DNA of 29,009 nucleotides from a virus: IMG/VR virus record IMGVR_UViG_3300028178_000015, positions 1 to 29,009 of that record; one strand, 5' to 3'. Shown piece by piece: positions 16,225 to 24,308 of this stretch (position 1 is its first letter; each line of letters starts with the position of its first letter). The notes under the pieces were generated by a model. It saw only the letters and a program-made list of their open reading frames with translations, ran no database searches and was not told where the DNA came from. The position numbers and the translations under genes were made by a program.

Positions 16225-16551
16225 CTATTTATTAACTTGTTCTAATAATGTAAATTTCGTATCTGTCTCTAACCCCTTCTTGGTTTTTCTCGTATATGTT
16301 TCAGAAGAGTATAAATCACCAAGAGTATCGCGCCAATTAAACGCCTCGCCAACCTTTTCCCAACCAGTAAAATCTTTAGTTGTATCTGGTTGTTTATATG
16401 TAAGCATTTTGTACTCAATACCGCCATCTTCGCTCTTGAATTGCTGAACATTTTTCCAAATGCCATCTGAACGAAGAATAAATCCAGTTTGATCAATACA
16501 AACAAATCCATCAACACCATCTCGGTAAAATTCACCTTCAACAATTGCCAT
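16225..16551 (-). CDS. Small protein of unknown function between head and tail modules
   Basis: This is a 108-aa protein if started at the ATG at 16551, whose first base is shared with the stop of the 910-aa gene (TAATG). An in-frame ATG at 16575 would lengthen it by eight residues but would overlap the upstream gene more. The sequence is hydrophilic and beta-rich with many aromatics (FVCIDQTGFILRSDGIWKN, then GGIEYKMLTYKQPD). It has no TM, signal or metal motif. It may be a partner of the large repeat protein or a head-tail adaptor. I do not recognise the family. Confidence 0.65.
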   Translation of the reverse strand: MAIVEGEFYRDGVDGFVCIDQTGFILRSDGIWKNVQQFKSEDGGIEYKMLTYKQPDTTKDFTGWEKVGEAFNWRDTLGDLYSSETYTRKTKKGLETDTKFTLLEQVNK

Positions 16552-19283
16552 TATGCCCATCCTTTCACTAAACAATAGCCAAGAGTAACAGTAGCCCCAG
16601 CCGTTGTAATAATACCTCTTACGAATGCACTGTTTAAGTTATTAACAGTAACCTGAACAGAACCATTGGCAACACCTGTCACTGGAGTACCAACAGACAC
16701 CCAATTGGTATTGTCTTCACTTGTTTGAAGTTGGATTGCTGGGGGAGTTGTTGCTGCCCCTAAGTTTAAGACAATTTGTGCATTTTTACAGTTCTGAACA
16801 TTCAATGCTGGTGTTGGGCTGCCCAATGTTGTTGGGATAATAGTTCTATCAATAATTTGACGAATTTCATCAACATTGTCTGTAATTTGTAAACGGTTCA
16901 CTGAGCGGGTAAAGCTTGGTGTTGTACCAGTTACAGTTTGAACATAACGTACACGGTTGCCTTTAAACGCTAACTTAGGCGAACGATACATACCAACAGC
17001 CGTGATTCGAGGGAATGACCAGACTTTGTACCAGTTTGTACCAGTATCGTCAGACTCTTCAATATCTACATCAAGCGTTGGTGTTGTTCCAGATACCGCT
17101 GTTACTGGAATATTCACTTCGTAAGCATTACCAGCGGTAGGAACAATCGCAGCCGTAGTTGTTGTGACAGTGAGAGCCGCTGACGCAATATCAGCAACCA
17201 CGCCCGGAATTGCTGCATTTGACGATGTTACAGAACTAACTGTAGTTACTGTACCTGAACCAATTGTAGCAGTTACAGATGGAGCATTTTGAACAACAAC
17301 TGGAACAGAACCATAAATATCAGATGCTGGTCTTTGGATGATTTCAACACGCTCTCTATCATAGTTGAATATTCTAATAAAACTAAGTCTTAAGTCGGTA
17401 CGTTTAATAATCGCACCGCCACAGTTGGTAGATACAAAGTCAGCTGGGATAGAAGGCACACTGATAGCTTCCAAATCAAGGGATGTTGTGGCAAAGTTAC
17501 GAACTTTCCAAACACCATCTAGATTAAGTGTAGAACCGTCAACGATATTACGGCAACCAACAAGATTGACAAGTTCTGAAATTTGGAAACCAGCCCAAGT
17601 AGTATTTCCAATTAAGTTTAAGTTACGACGACCATCTGCTAACGTTGTTAATATAGCAGACTGTGCTACTACTGCGTTGGCTCCAATTGCACTTGGTAAG
17701 TTACTGCCATTAACACGGGCAACATAACCACCGTAAGAGGTAGCTGTTACTGCTGCGCCCCATACCACTGTTATGGTCGTTGCATTAACAATAGAAGCAA
17801 TTGCAGTCGCTACTAATAAGTTAGCGAAGTTTACTTGGTCACGAGGGCCGTATGCCACAACTTGGTCTAAAATAGTTAAATTGTGTGGTCTATCAAATAC
17901 AATGGTGGCTGTAGTTGTACCTGTTTTAGTAACAGAAACAATTTGACCAACTGGAATACTTAGACCTTTTTCATTACGGGCTCTAATCCGTAATTTATAA
18001 TTCACGCCCGGAGTTGGAACAACTTGAGAACGATTGCTAATAAGTGTTGCTTGAACAGATGAATCAATTGGCGCGTTAGTCCATTGCAATCTATCAGCAA
18101 GTAATGCAAGTTTAAATTCGGTAGTTGGCTGGTAAGAAGCAACATCTATGGCATTTACTGCCTGGACGGATGTAGTTGATTGAGTTGTGACAGAATGATT
18201 TCCTACAATTGTTCCAGATGGGAAAACATCACCAGACTCGCTTCGTACATATACACTTGCGTTTGTTGCTGTAATATTTTCAAAAATAATACTTGTTCCA
18301 TCCTGTGCTAATCCCAACGCTGGTCTAATAGTAAGGAAACCCGAGTTATTGATTTGAGCAATTGTTAATGCCGGAATTGTTCCGCCAGCACCCGCTGTTA
18401 ATGTTATTTGAGTCGGTAATGGTGTTGTTGCCACAACTAAGTTTGGATAATTTAAACGACTGTCTGACACACCATAAATACCAGTGCGTTGACCAACTTT
18501 TAACCCATGTGGTAAAGTGAAGTTAATTGTAACTACGGATGCAGCTTGAGTGATATTTAAAATTGCTAAATCAACTGGAGCAGTAATGCTATCGTCAGAA
18601 ACAATTTCAATTGAAAATTCTTGACCAAGTGTTCGCTGACTCATATGTAAGCCAACACTTGCTTCTATTGGCATCAAGAAATGGGCAACACTCTCTACTT
18701 TGGATTCAGACCCAGCAGTAAGAGGGTCTTTTGAAATAACAAGGTAAGAAGCCCCCGCAGTATTTCCTTCCACATATATAATGTCACCAGTTGCTTTAGT
18801 TTCAACCCATTTTGGGCCATTTGGGACATAAACTTCAAATGCTTCACGAAATTTTGTCAAAACATTCGAGCAATATGTGCTAATTGGTGTACTATTATTG
18901 ACAGTAACACTAATTGTTTCTAAAGCAGCTAAAGTAGATGGCCCAAGTTCAACTGCGCTTGTTCCAGCAACCGCTAAATTAGAAGAAGAGGGCGCTCCTG
19001 CTAATGGAAGGTTTGTTGATTGGTTATACCAAAGGACAGACTCAATAGCTGGTGTAGATGTAGATACATTGACAATTTGTGTGCTAGTAATTACATCACC
19101 CGCTGTCATTCCAGTCGCATTTGCTTTAGCTGTATAACGGGTAATTAGTAGTTCTCTATCCACAGTTGAGCCACCACCAGCACCACCTGAAACAATTGTA
19201 ACTGGTAGAGGTTCTGTTTCAGATACAGTAATTGGTACTGGTTTTCCTAACAACGTACGAATAAATGAAAGAGGGTTGCTCAT
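16551..19283 (-). CDS. 910-aa virion protein with repeated beta domains (fibre or decoration type)
   Basis: This large Thr/Val/Ala/Ser-rich protein has no signal peptide or TM. The N-terminus (LSFIRTLLGKPVPITVSETE, then LPVTIVSGG) resembles the attachment end of phage neck or head fibres. Inside are at least two copies of one domain: about residues 241-300, with INFTLPHGLKVGQRTGIYGV, and about 447-507, with IVFDRPHNLTILDQVVAYGP, each followed by an N(L/V)(L/V)VAT segment. A diverged third copy may lie at about 547-610. The C-terminal 230 residues are beta-rich and include VDIEESDDTGTNWYKVWSFP, a motif seen in virion beta-sandwich proteins. It sits between head completion genes and the tail terminator, an unusual place for a fibre. 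It is probably a virion appendage; target and location are unknown. Confidence 0.72.
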   Translation of the reverse strand: MSNPLSFIRTLLGKPVPITVSETEPLPVTIVSGGAGGGSTVDRELLITRYTAKANATGMTAGDVITSTQIVNVSTSTPAIESVLWYNQSTNLPLAGAPSSSNLAVAGTSAVELGPSTLAALETISVTVNNSTPISTYCSNVLTKFREAFEVYVPNGPKWVETKATGDIIYVEGNTAGASYLVISKDPLTAGSESKVESVAHFLMPIEASVGLHMSQRTLGQEFSIEIVSDDSITAPVDLAILNITQAASVVTINFTLPHGLKVGQRTGIYGVSDSRLNYPNLVVATTPLPTQITLTAGAGGTIPALTIAQINNSGFLTIRPALGLAQDGTSIIFENITATNASVYVRSESGDVFPSGTIVGNHSVTTQSTTSVQAVNAIDVASYQPTTEFKLALLADRLQWTNAPIDSSVQATLISNRSQVVPTPGVNYKLRIRARNEKGLSIPVGQIVSVTKTGTTTATIVFDRPHNLTILDQVVAYGPRDQVNFANLLVATAIASIVNATTITVVWGAAVTATSYGGYVARVNGSNLPSAIGANAVVAQSAILTTLADGRRNLNLIGNTTWAGFQISELVNLVGCRNIVDGSTLNLDGVWKVRNFATTSLDLEAISVPSIPADFVSTNCGGAIIKRTDLRLSFIRIFNYDRERVEIIQRPASDIYGSVPVVVQNAPSVTATIGSGTVTTVSSVTSSNAAIPGVVADIASAALTVTTTTAAIVPTAGNAYEVNIPVTAVSGTTPTLDVDIEESDDTGTNWYKVWSFPRITAVGMYRSPKLAFKGNRVRYVQTVTGTTPSFTRSVNRLQITDNVDEIRQIIDRTIIPTTLGSPTPALNVQNCKNAQIVLNLGAATTPPAIQLQTSEDNTNWVSVGTPVTGVANGSVQVTVNNLNSAFVRGIITTAGATVTLGYCLVKGWA

Positions 19284-19327
19284 TTTTATAATCCTTTACA
19301 ATTTAAAATCCGCTAAAATTTAACGGT

Positions 19328-19336
19328 ACTATAGCA
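19328..19336 (-). promoter_or_regulatory. Weak candidate promoter in the 77-base gap before the 910-aa gene
   Basis: The minus strand reads TGCTATAGT, an extended -10-like element, inside a small inverted repeat (TATAG-GTG-CTATA), with no good -35. The same gap holds an imperfect palindrome at 19310-19326 (CCGCTAAA / TTTAACGG) and then the ribosome site AAAGGAT of the 910-aa gene. These could mean separate control of the appendage protein, but each element alone is weak. Confidence 0.25.
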
Positions 19337-19360
19337 CCTATAAAACTAGAACACCAGAAC

Positions 19361-19855
19361 TCATTTTGCTTGTCTTTGTAGAAAACTATTTACAACATCT
19401 AAAATCATCAATTTATCATCCTCTGATATGCCTACGAATGGTCTAGCTGGGATAATACTTTGTTTTGATTTTATTGTTCTATTCCCGATTTTGTAAGTTA
19501 GCCATTGTGTTGTTACTGGTTTAATAATTGCCCCATTCTGAAGAACCTTACCATAAGGGATGCCGTTATTTCTTATTCCAGTTCCATATTCTACTCCATC
19601 TGGCAACACATTATGCGAAAGGCTGTTTCTCAACAGCCCTTTATCTAACATTGTTTGACCACCAAATAATTTAACTCTAACTGAAATTGGCCATTTTATA
19701 CCATCGGGGGAAACACCTTCTGAAAAACGCAACCTTGCATTTTCAACAAGGTTGATTCCTATTTCTTCAAACAGTTGGGATTTCTGAGCTGAACTTAACA
19801 ATAACCCTGTTAAGACAGCACTTAATCTTGTATCATCTATTTCTAATTTATACAT
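19361..19855 (-). CDS. Mu G-like virion morphogenesis (head-tail completion) protein
   Basis: This 164-aa protein matches the phage virion morphogenesis family (Mu gpG): an N-terminal helix, IGINLVENARLRFSEGVSPD at about residues 32-51, WPISVRVK, then LLRNSLSHNV, GTGIRNNGIPYGKVLQNGA (about 92-110), and the closing IPARPFVGISEDDKLMI. The protein acts in head-tail joining or tail completion. It directly follows the Mu gp36-like gene with no gap and precedes the 910-aa gene. Length fits the family (about 150-160 aa). Confidence 0.88.
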   Translation of the reverse strand: MYKLEIDDTRLSAVLTGLLLSSAQKSQLFEEIGINLVENARLRFSEGVSPDGIKWPISVRVKLFGGQTMLDKGLLRNSLSHNVLPDGVEYGTGIRNNGIPYGKVLQNGAIIKPVTTQWLTYKIGNRTIKSKQSIIPARPFVGISEDDKLMILDVVNSFLQRQAK

Positions 19856-20302
19856 TTAGAATTTTGGCATTTTATCCAATGCTGTATTTGAAAAAACACC
19901 TTGATTATATGTTGTTCCAATTGCAACACTAGGGCCTTTTATCCCGTCAACTTCTTCTGGAGTTAATGCTGGGATAAAAATAAGGACAGCTTTTCCTGAA
20001 GCAATCTGCTCTAACCAAGTTATCGTTCTTTCATAACGGTACTTGATTTCTTCAGTTGGTCTATCTTTATATAATCTGTAACGAGCAATATCACAGCAAG
20101 CTCGAATAATTGGTTCTGGCACACTTGGTAATGGTAAAGAATACTTGACACCTAAATAAGTATCAAGTTCTTCACTAGCATCTTGCAAAGCGAGTGCTGA
20201 AATAGCCTGATTAGAAGTTGTGTTATCTGGATCTTCTAATAAAGCTATTTCAGTTTCGCCAAAACGGCTAACTAAGTTTAATCTGTTAGCATAAGATGTC
20301 AT
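19856..20302 (-). CDS. Mu gp36-like head-tail connector protein (DUF1320)
   Basis: This 148-aa protein has the DUF1320 layout: YANRLNLVSRFGETEIALLE at about residues 4-23, then ALQDASEELDTYLGVKYSLP at about 52-71, then IIRACCDIARYRLYKDRPTE. These alpha-helical head-completion proteins form a ring below the portal. It lies four bases after the major capsid gene and abuts the Mu G-like gene. Its last 40 residues (GPSVAIGTTYNQGVF) are of the usual flexible kind. Position and motif agree, so the call is firm. Confidence 0.88.
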   Translation of the reverse strand: MTSYANRLNLVSRFGETEIALLEDPDNTTSNQAISALALQDASEELDTYLGVKYSLPLPSVPEPIIRACCDIARYRLYKDRPTEEIKYRYERTITWLEQIASGKAVLIFIPALTPEEVDGIKGPSVAIGTTYNQGVFSNTALDKMPKF

Positions 20303-20305
20303 ATT

Positions 20306-21301
20306 TTAACCAGCAATTAACTCAACAATTGTTGCAGGACGTGCAACCAACGGGAGTTGGTTTGCTTGTACGTGCAAATCAATACCACGGTTGAAGTCTT
20401 TATTTTGTTGACGTGAGTAGTAAGGCATCGCTAGTGTATTTACTGTTTCCACAAAATCAGCTGGTGCCAAGTAGTTGCTGAATGTTTCGTATGTGCCAAT
20501 TGGGAAAGCATGACCACGACCATCCGCAATGAAACGCTTATTACCAACAATACCGCGATACTCTTCAAAAGTCAGACCACCAAATGTGAAGCCTTTACGC
20601 AAATCGCCACCTAGTTTTTGAGCAGCTTCTGCATAACCTTCATACGCTTTTTGAACGTTTGGATGTGCAATTAAATCGTCAAAGAACTCTTGTGAAACCA
20701 AAACATGAACTTTTGTCATTGTTTCGCCAAGCAAGTTATCTTCAATATAACGAACAACTTCCATACATTTACCGCGGACATCTGTATTTGCATTGCTTAA
20801 CGCAAAGTTGACTTGTTTGGCAGTAATACCAAAAGCATCGAAATAGTTTTCCAAAACAGTTGTTCCATCAGCATCGTAAACGATACCTTTAAGAGCACCC
20901 ATTTTGCGCCATTCCATTGTTTGGTCAATTTTGTTTTTCATTGCTTGCAATTTATCATTAACTTTGCCAGCAATTGTTTCAAGCTGGTTATCAGTACCAA
21001 AAGAGCGGATACCAATAATATCCGTTGCAAGAACAGTATCTTCCAATGGTGTATGCGGGATTGAAAAACTGATAGATTTTCGTTTACCAGTTGTGCTTTT
21101 TGGAGGAACACCGCCCCAAGCAGTAGTTTGAACTAAAGTTAAAACACCATCGCGCAATTCAATTAAAGCACTTGGTGATGTTAATGGACGTGGTGTAAAC
21201 AAATTCAATTCGTTTACACGGCCGTACATATTTGGAAGAACGTTAATAGCCTGAGTAAGCTCGGTCAACGTAAAACCATCTTTGAATGGATCAACAATCA
21301 T
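20306..21301 (-). CDS. Major capsid protein (lambda E-like, HK97 fold)
   Basis: This 331-aa protein is close to the 341 aa of lambda gpE. Family landmarks are the opening DGFTLTELTQAINVLPNMYG, LALIELRDGVLTLVQT-type strand (here ALIELRDGVLTLVQTTAWGG), IPHTPLEDTVLATDIIGIRS at about residues 85-104, and WRKMGALKGIVYDADGTTVL, with an AHPNVQKAYEGYAEAAQKLG-like C-terminal helix (here from HPNVQ). It forms the icosahedral shell and is stabilised by the D-like protein of the preceding gene. The start has a strong AAAGGAAA site. No cross-link or protease site can be judged from sequence alone. Confidence 0.93.
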   Translation of the reverse strand: MIVDPFKDGFTLTELTQAINVLPNMYGRVNELNLFTPRPLTSPSALIELRDGVLTLVQTTAWGGVPPKSTTGKRKSISFSIPHTPLEDTVLATDIIGIRSFGTDNQLETIAGKVNDKLQAMKNKIDQTMEWRKMGALKGIVYDADGTTVLENYFDAFGITAKQVNFALSNANTDVRGKCMEVVRYIEDNLLGETMTKVHVLVSQEFFDDLIAHPNVQKAYEGYAEAAQKLGGDLRKGFTFGGLTFEEYRGIVGNKRFIADGRGHAFPIGTYETFSNYLAPADFVETVNTLAMPYYSRQQNKDFNRGIDLHVQANQLPLVARPATIVELIAG

Positions 21302-21355
21302 TTTATTTCCTTTTTATCAATTAAATAGAACAGGTTTTAAGTTACAAAGCTACTA

Positions 21356-21751
21356 CTAAATATCAGCTTCGGTGAATACAATTGAAGGCAAGGCTGTCTT
21401 CATTGCGGCTTTTGTATTATCTTTAATGGTTTGCGATGTACCAGTTGGGAAATACAATTTTGTAAAGATTACACGAGCATGGCGGGAAATCGCTGCAATT
21501 GTTTGAGTAGCTGCACCCGTTACAACATCAGAAATAGCAATACCAGCCATCCCATTACCAGCCGTGCCGTCTGTCATTGGAATAGCAAATGTTTTACCAA
21601 CATCACCCCATTCTAACGGTTGACCAGCAACAACGGTCTGGTTAGCGCCAATAACAACATTATCACGTGAATAACGTGAAATACTATCATCCTCATAAAC
21701 AAGCCAATCGCTATTGACAGGCTTTTCGTACTTAAATGTCGTATGTGACAT
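21356..21751 (-). CDS. Head decoration protein (lambda D-like)
   Basis: This 131-aa protein lies just upstream of the capsid gene in the usual lambda order. It contains the family segment SRDNVVIGANQTVVAGQPLE (about residues 28-47) and a compact beta-rich core with GMAGIAISDVVTGAATQT and RHARVIFTKLYFPTG. Such proteins form trimers at capsid threefold sites and stabilise the expanded head. It is a little longer than lambda D (110 aa). The ribosome site is TTTGGAGA. There are good head-module neighbours on both sides. Confidence 0.88.
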   Translation of the reverse strand: MSHTTFKYEKPVNSDWLVYEDDSISRYSRDNVVIGANQTVVAGQPLEWGDVGKTFAIPMTDGTAGNGMAGIAISDVVTGAATQTIAAISRHARVIFTKLYFPTGTSQTIKDNTKAAMKTALPSIVFTEADI

Positions 21752-21801
21752 ATTATTTCTCCAAAGTTAAAGTGATTAAAAACTAAGCCAATAGACTACT
21801 C

Positions 21802-22185
21802 TTATTTAGAACGCTGTTTTGCATTCTTCAGAAGTGGGGACTCTTGGCTTGCAGTCGTTCCACTTTGTTCAGTGCCGCTTGTTGCGGTATGAGAAAACAA
21901 CGAGTTATTAACTGTGTTTGTTTTCATTTTGCTAAACTGTGCTTTTAATAAAGCAGTTGATGACTCAAAAACAGTATCTGACATTGCCGCAAACGATTTT
22001 GTTTCTTCCGAGTCTGCTTTAAATTCTTGGCCCGTATCTTTACAGAATGCAGCAATATCCGCAAGGCGCTTGTCTGTTTTTTGCTTACTAAATTGCTCTG
22101 TTAAATTACGGTTTAGCTCATTAGCTGCGTCAAGGTCAGCTTTAAGTTTGTCCATTTCTTTACGTTCGTCATCTGTCATTGCCAT
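21802..22185 (-). CDS. Nested in-frame scaffold protein (lambda Nu3-like arrangement)
   Basis: Inside the protease gene, the minus strand has AAAGGAGA with the GGAG core six bases before an in-frame ATG at 22185. The SD bases encode K-E-S in the longer protein, so it is part of the coding sequence, yet it is one of the strongest ribosome sites in the window. The resulting 127-aa product is the helical scaffold half alone (beginning MAMTDDERKEMDK). Lambda (C/Nu3) and Mu (I/Z) make free scaffold in just this way. Its amount would exceed that of the protease. A second ATG two codons on (22179) could also serve. Confidence 0.75.
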   Translation of the reverse strand: MAMTDDERKEMDKLKADLDAANELNRNLTEQFSKQKTDKRLADIAAFCKDTGQEFKADSEETKSFAAMSDTVFESSTALLKAQFSKMKTNTVNNSLFSHTATSGTEQSGTTASQESPLLKNAKQRSK

Positions 22186-22755
22186 ATTACTCTCCTTTGA
22201 AAATTGGTCAGGTTTTTTAGATAAAGCTACTGCTGAGGTTTTAGTATCCCATCCTAACGCAGTAAAGGAAACCTCGGATATAGTTGAATTGCGAAAAATA
22301 GTTATTGGGCCACTAAATGTTTTGTTGTTGACCACAACATTATTCCCTGCTTTTACTTCCTCTACACTTCCTGGATCTATCCGAACCGACATTTGCCAAG
22401 GAAAACCATCGTCCGAATCGTTTGATACTTCTGTTCCATATTGGTTAGACAATAAATTGCCACCAACAGAAAAACCAGTTGAAGAATCAATTGTATGCTC
22501 TGTTACATAGCCACAACGTTTAGAAGAGTCGTGGTCTAGTAAAGCGGGAAGTTTATCAGGAACGCTCATTGTGGATAAATCAAACACAAGGTTTCCCCAA
22601 TACCAGTGACCTGTTATCTCTTCACCACTATACGCTATTCCAGAAAAACAACGCTTTTTCTTTGTATCCCCGCTATCCTGCTTTGAAAAAGTAAACTGAG
22701 GGGTTGACAATAAAGAAAACGTATTTTTATCTTGTTCATTATTTATATCAGGCAT
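21802..22755 (-). CDS. Prohead protease fused to scaffold domain
   Basis: This 317-aa protein has two parts. The protease half (about residues 35-175) shows LPALLDHDSSKRCGYV at 69-84, where H75 is the likely catalytic His, FPWQMSVRIDPGS at 118-130, with S123 as the likely nucleophile, and SEVSFTALGWDTKTS at 160-174. The scaffold half (191-317) starts at an internal Met and is charged and helical (MDKLKADLDAANELNRNLTE), ending in a Ser/Thr-rich tail. This matches Mu I / lambda C-type maturation proteases that cleave scaffold and capsid. The catalytic residues are assigned by analogy with assemblin-like capsid proteases, not proven. It abuts the MuF-type gene. Confidence 0.85.
   Translation of the reverse strand: MPDINNEQDKNTFSLLSTPQFTFSKQDSGDTKKKRCFSGIAYSGEEITGHWYWGNLVFDLSTMSVPDKLPALLDHDSSKRCGYVTEHTIDSSTGFSVGGNLLSNQYGTEVSNDSDDGFPWQMSVRIDPGSVEEVKAGNNVVVNNKTFSGPITIFRNSTISEVSFTALGWDTKTSAVALSKKPDQFSKESNMAMTDDERKEMDKLKADLDAANELNRNLTEQFSKQKTDKRLADIAAFCKDTGQEFKADSEETKSFAAMSDTVFESSTALLKAQFSKMKTNTVNNSLFSHTATSGTEQSGTTASQESPLLKNAKQRSK
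22191..22198 (-). promoter_or_regulatory. Strong internal Shine-Dalgarno for the nested scaffold
   Basis: AAAGGAGA on the minus strand, with GGAG spaced six bases from ATG at 22185. It decides the nested start because no gene ends nearby that would otherwise need it. Confidence 0.75.
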
Positions 22756-24066
22756 TTAAAAATCCTTTGTTTTGTCTTTAGTTGTTATATTTGCATAAAC
22801 ATGAGTTGAACCATCTGGTTTATGCTCAACTTTATTTACTTCAATATTTGTTCCACTTAAGATAATAACTTCTTTTTCATTTATTGCTTGAAGTGTATTC
22901 GCACCAGTTTTTAAAACATCAATCCCTGTATTTTGTGCATTATCTAAATGAAGTACAACACCGTTTGCCCCGCTTTTCATTGTAGCGATATTAAAATCAC
23001 TTGTGTATGACATCGGGGCGACGATTTGCACAATAGCCCCTTCTTCAAATACTGTCAATAGCGAATACTTATTATTTTCGCTGATACCACTATAAATATT
23101 TTTAACTGTATTTAACGAAGAGGATTCAATAGAACTAAACGCACTTTTTATCCAATTAGCAACCAATAAATCAGAAACTTGTGTAGAAGCAGCTTGTAAA
23201 AAGTTCTTAATTGTATAACTCTTATCCGTAATATAGTCTGTAAATAATCTAACAGAAAGGCCATTTATATCACTATTGTCCGATCCAAGATTTCTTAATA
23301 TACGGAGGTATTGTTCCTTAAAGGGGCCTGACACCATACTATGATTAAGCAACCCTTTTAATTTAAACTCAGCTTGCTTTGATTCTAAAACCTGTTTTTG
23401 TAACTTAGCTAAAGAAGAACTAATATTCGCATATTCGATTTCATATTTTGTAACAGTTTCTTCAAAAAGACTATTTAAACTATTTTCAAAATCAAATACA
23501 TTATAACCAAACCCATTGTCTGCATTTACCAGTGGCAGCTCTTGCGTAACACCCCTATCCTCCGCTTGTTTTTGTGTTAGCGAAATAACGGCACAACGGC
23601 AATTATAACCAAGCGGAGGGTAATGTGTTTTCCAAAATGAGGAACTAGCTAGTGCAATAACATTATCAAGTGCTCTATGGGTTGGTCTTGTTCTGCTATC
23701 GTTTACAGCGTCATACATCCAGTATGGTCTTGTGTCAATAACTTTAAGTTGTTGCTGAAATCGTCCATATGAATATGCAGTTTGAATATTTGTTCTATAA
23801 ATTGTATCTAATCTATAGTCTGGCAATTTAATTTTAATATCACCAGTACGAACCATTTGTTTAAAATCGTCTAATGATTTTCCATCAGCAATCACTTTAT
23901 TTAATTGGTCAATAACATACTTAATTTGAGAAAGGGAAGCCAGACCTGAAACAGTAGTTGTCCGGGCTCGCATATTGCCAGTTGCATAAAAAATATCAGG
24001 AAGAACAACTTCCATCTTTTCAGCATAGGCAATTGCTTCAGCAAACTTGATACTAAATGTACTCAC
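22756..24066 (-). CDS. Mu F-like minor head protein with ADP-ribosyltransferase-like C-terminal domain
   Basis: This is a 436-aa protein. The first half is a Mu F/SPP1 gp7-type head morphogenesis domain: YRLDTIYRTNIQTAYSYGRF at 84-103, SRTRPTHRALDNVIA at 124-138, and THYPPLGYNCRCAVISLTQK at 147-166. The second half ends with a module that resembles ADP-ribosyltransferases (about 300-430): KNIYSGIS at 322-329, where an Arg would be expected at S326, the STS-like SYTSDF at 353-358, and E-x-E as NEKEVIILSGT at 396-406. MuF-toxin fusions are known in other phages, and the protein may be carried into the host with the DNA. The Arg-to-Ser change may abolish activity or may mark a different subfamily. 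The head domain is firm; the ART call is inference from motifs. Confidence 0.85.
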   Translation of the reverse strand: MSTFSIKFAEAIAYAEKMEVVLPDIFYATGNMRARTTTVSGLASLSQIKYVIDQLNKVIADGKSLDDFKQMVRTGDIKIKLPDYRLDTIYRTNIQTAYSYGRFQQQLKVIDTRPYWMYDAVNDSRTRPTHRALDNVIALASSSFWKTHYPPLGYNCRCAVISLTQKQAEDRGVTQELPLVNADNGFGYNVFDFENSLNSLFEETVTKYEIEYANISSSLAKLQKQVLESKQAEFKLKGLLNHSMVSGPFKEQYLRILRNLGSDNSDINGLSVRLFTDYITDKSYTIKNFLQAASTQVSDLLVANWIKSAFSSIESSSLNTVKNIYSGISENNKYSLLTVFEEGAIVQIVAPMSYTSDFNIATMKSGANGVVLHLDNAQNTGIDVLKTGANTLQAINEKEVIILSGTNIEVNKVEHKPDGSTHVYANITTKDKTKDF

Positions 24067-24308
24067 TTTTTAGATTTTTCCCAATCGTTACGACAATCAG
24101 CGTCGCACCATCTACTTGCGCCATCTAATAAAGATGGTTCTACAATTGCTTTTTCTATAACTTCGGTTTCTGCTAATTGTTCTCCACAATTTAAACAGTA
24201 GCCCGTTGGCTCGGCTTCTTTTTTATTTGCTCTACTTAATTGATTTTTTAAAGCAACTTGTCTTTCTAATTCTTCGAAAGCAGAGGCCATATCTGATTCA
24301 GTTGTCAT
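24063..24308 (-). CDS. Small four-Cys zinc-binding-type protein in the head module
   Basis: This is an 81-aa protein. The N-terminal helix (EELERQVALKNQLSRANKK, about residues 12-30) is followed by a four-Cys motif, YCLNCGEQL at 37-45 and RWCDADCRNDWEK at 66-78. The two CxxC/CxxxC pairs are of the kind that bind zinc in TraR/DksA-like proteins. Small proteins of this shape sit between portal and MuF genes in a number of Mu-like phages. Its ATG shares a base with the portal stop (TAATG) and its stop overlaps the next start. It could be a regulator (DksA-like) or a structural accessory. The metal motif is seen; the role is unknown. Confidence 0.75.
   Translation of the reverse strand: MTTESDMASAFEELERQVALKNQLSRANKKEAEPTGYCLNCGEQLAETEVIEKAIVEPSLLDGASRWCDADCRNDWEKSKK

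Noticed and set aside
16269-16544. A 91-codon minus-strand frame overlapping the small gene at 16225-16551
   Set aside because: Its translation has no family features, and the gene in the other frame has a TAATG-coupled start.
21914-22510. A long plus-strand open frame (198 codons) over the protease-scaffold gene
   Set aside because: It lies wholly over a well-supported minus-strand gene, has no ribosome site, and reads as a low-quality Ser/Leu-rich translation.
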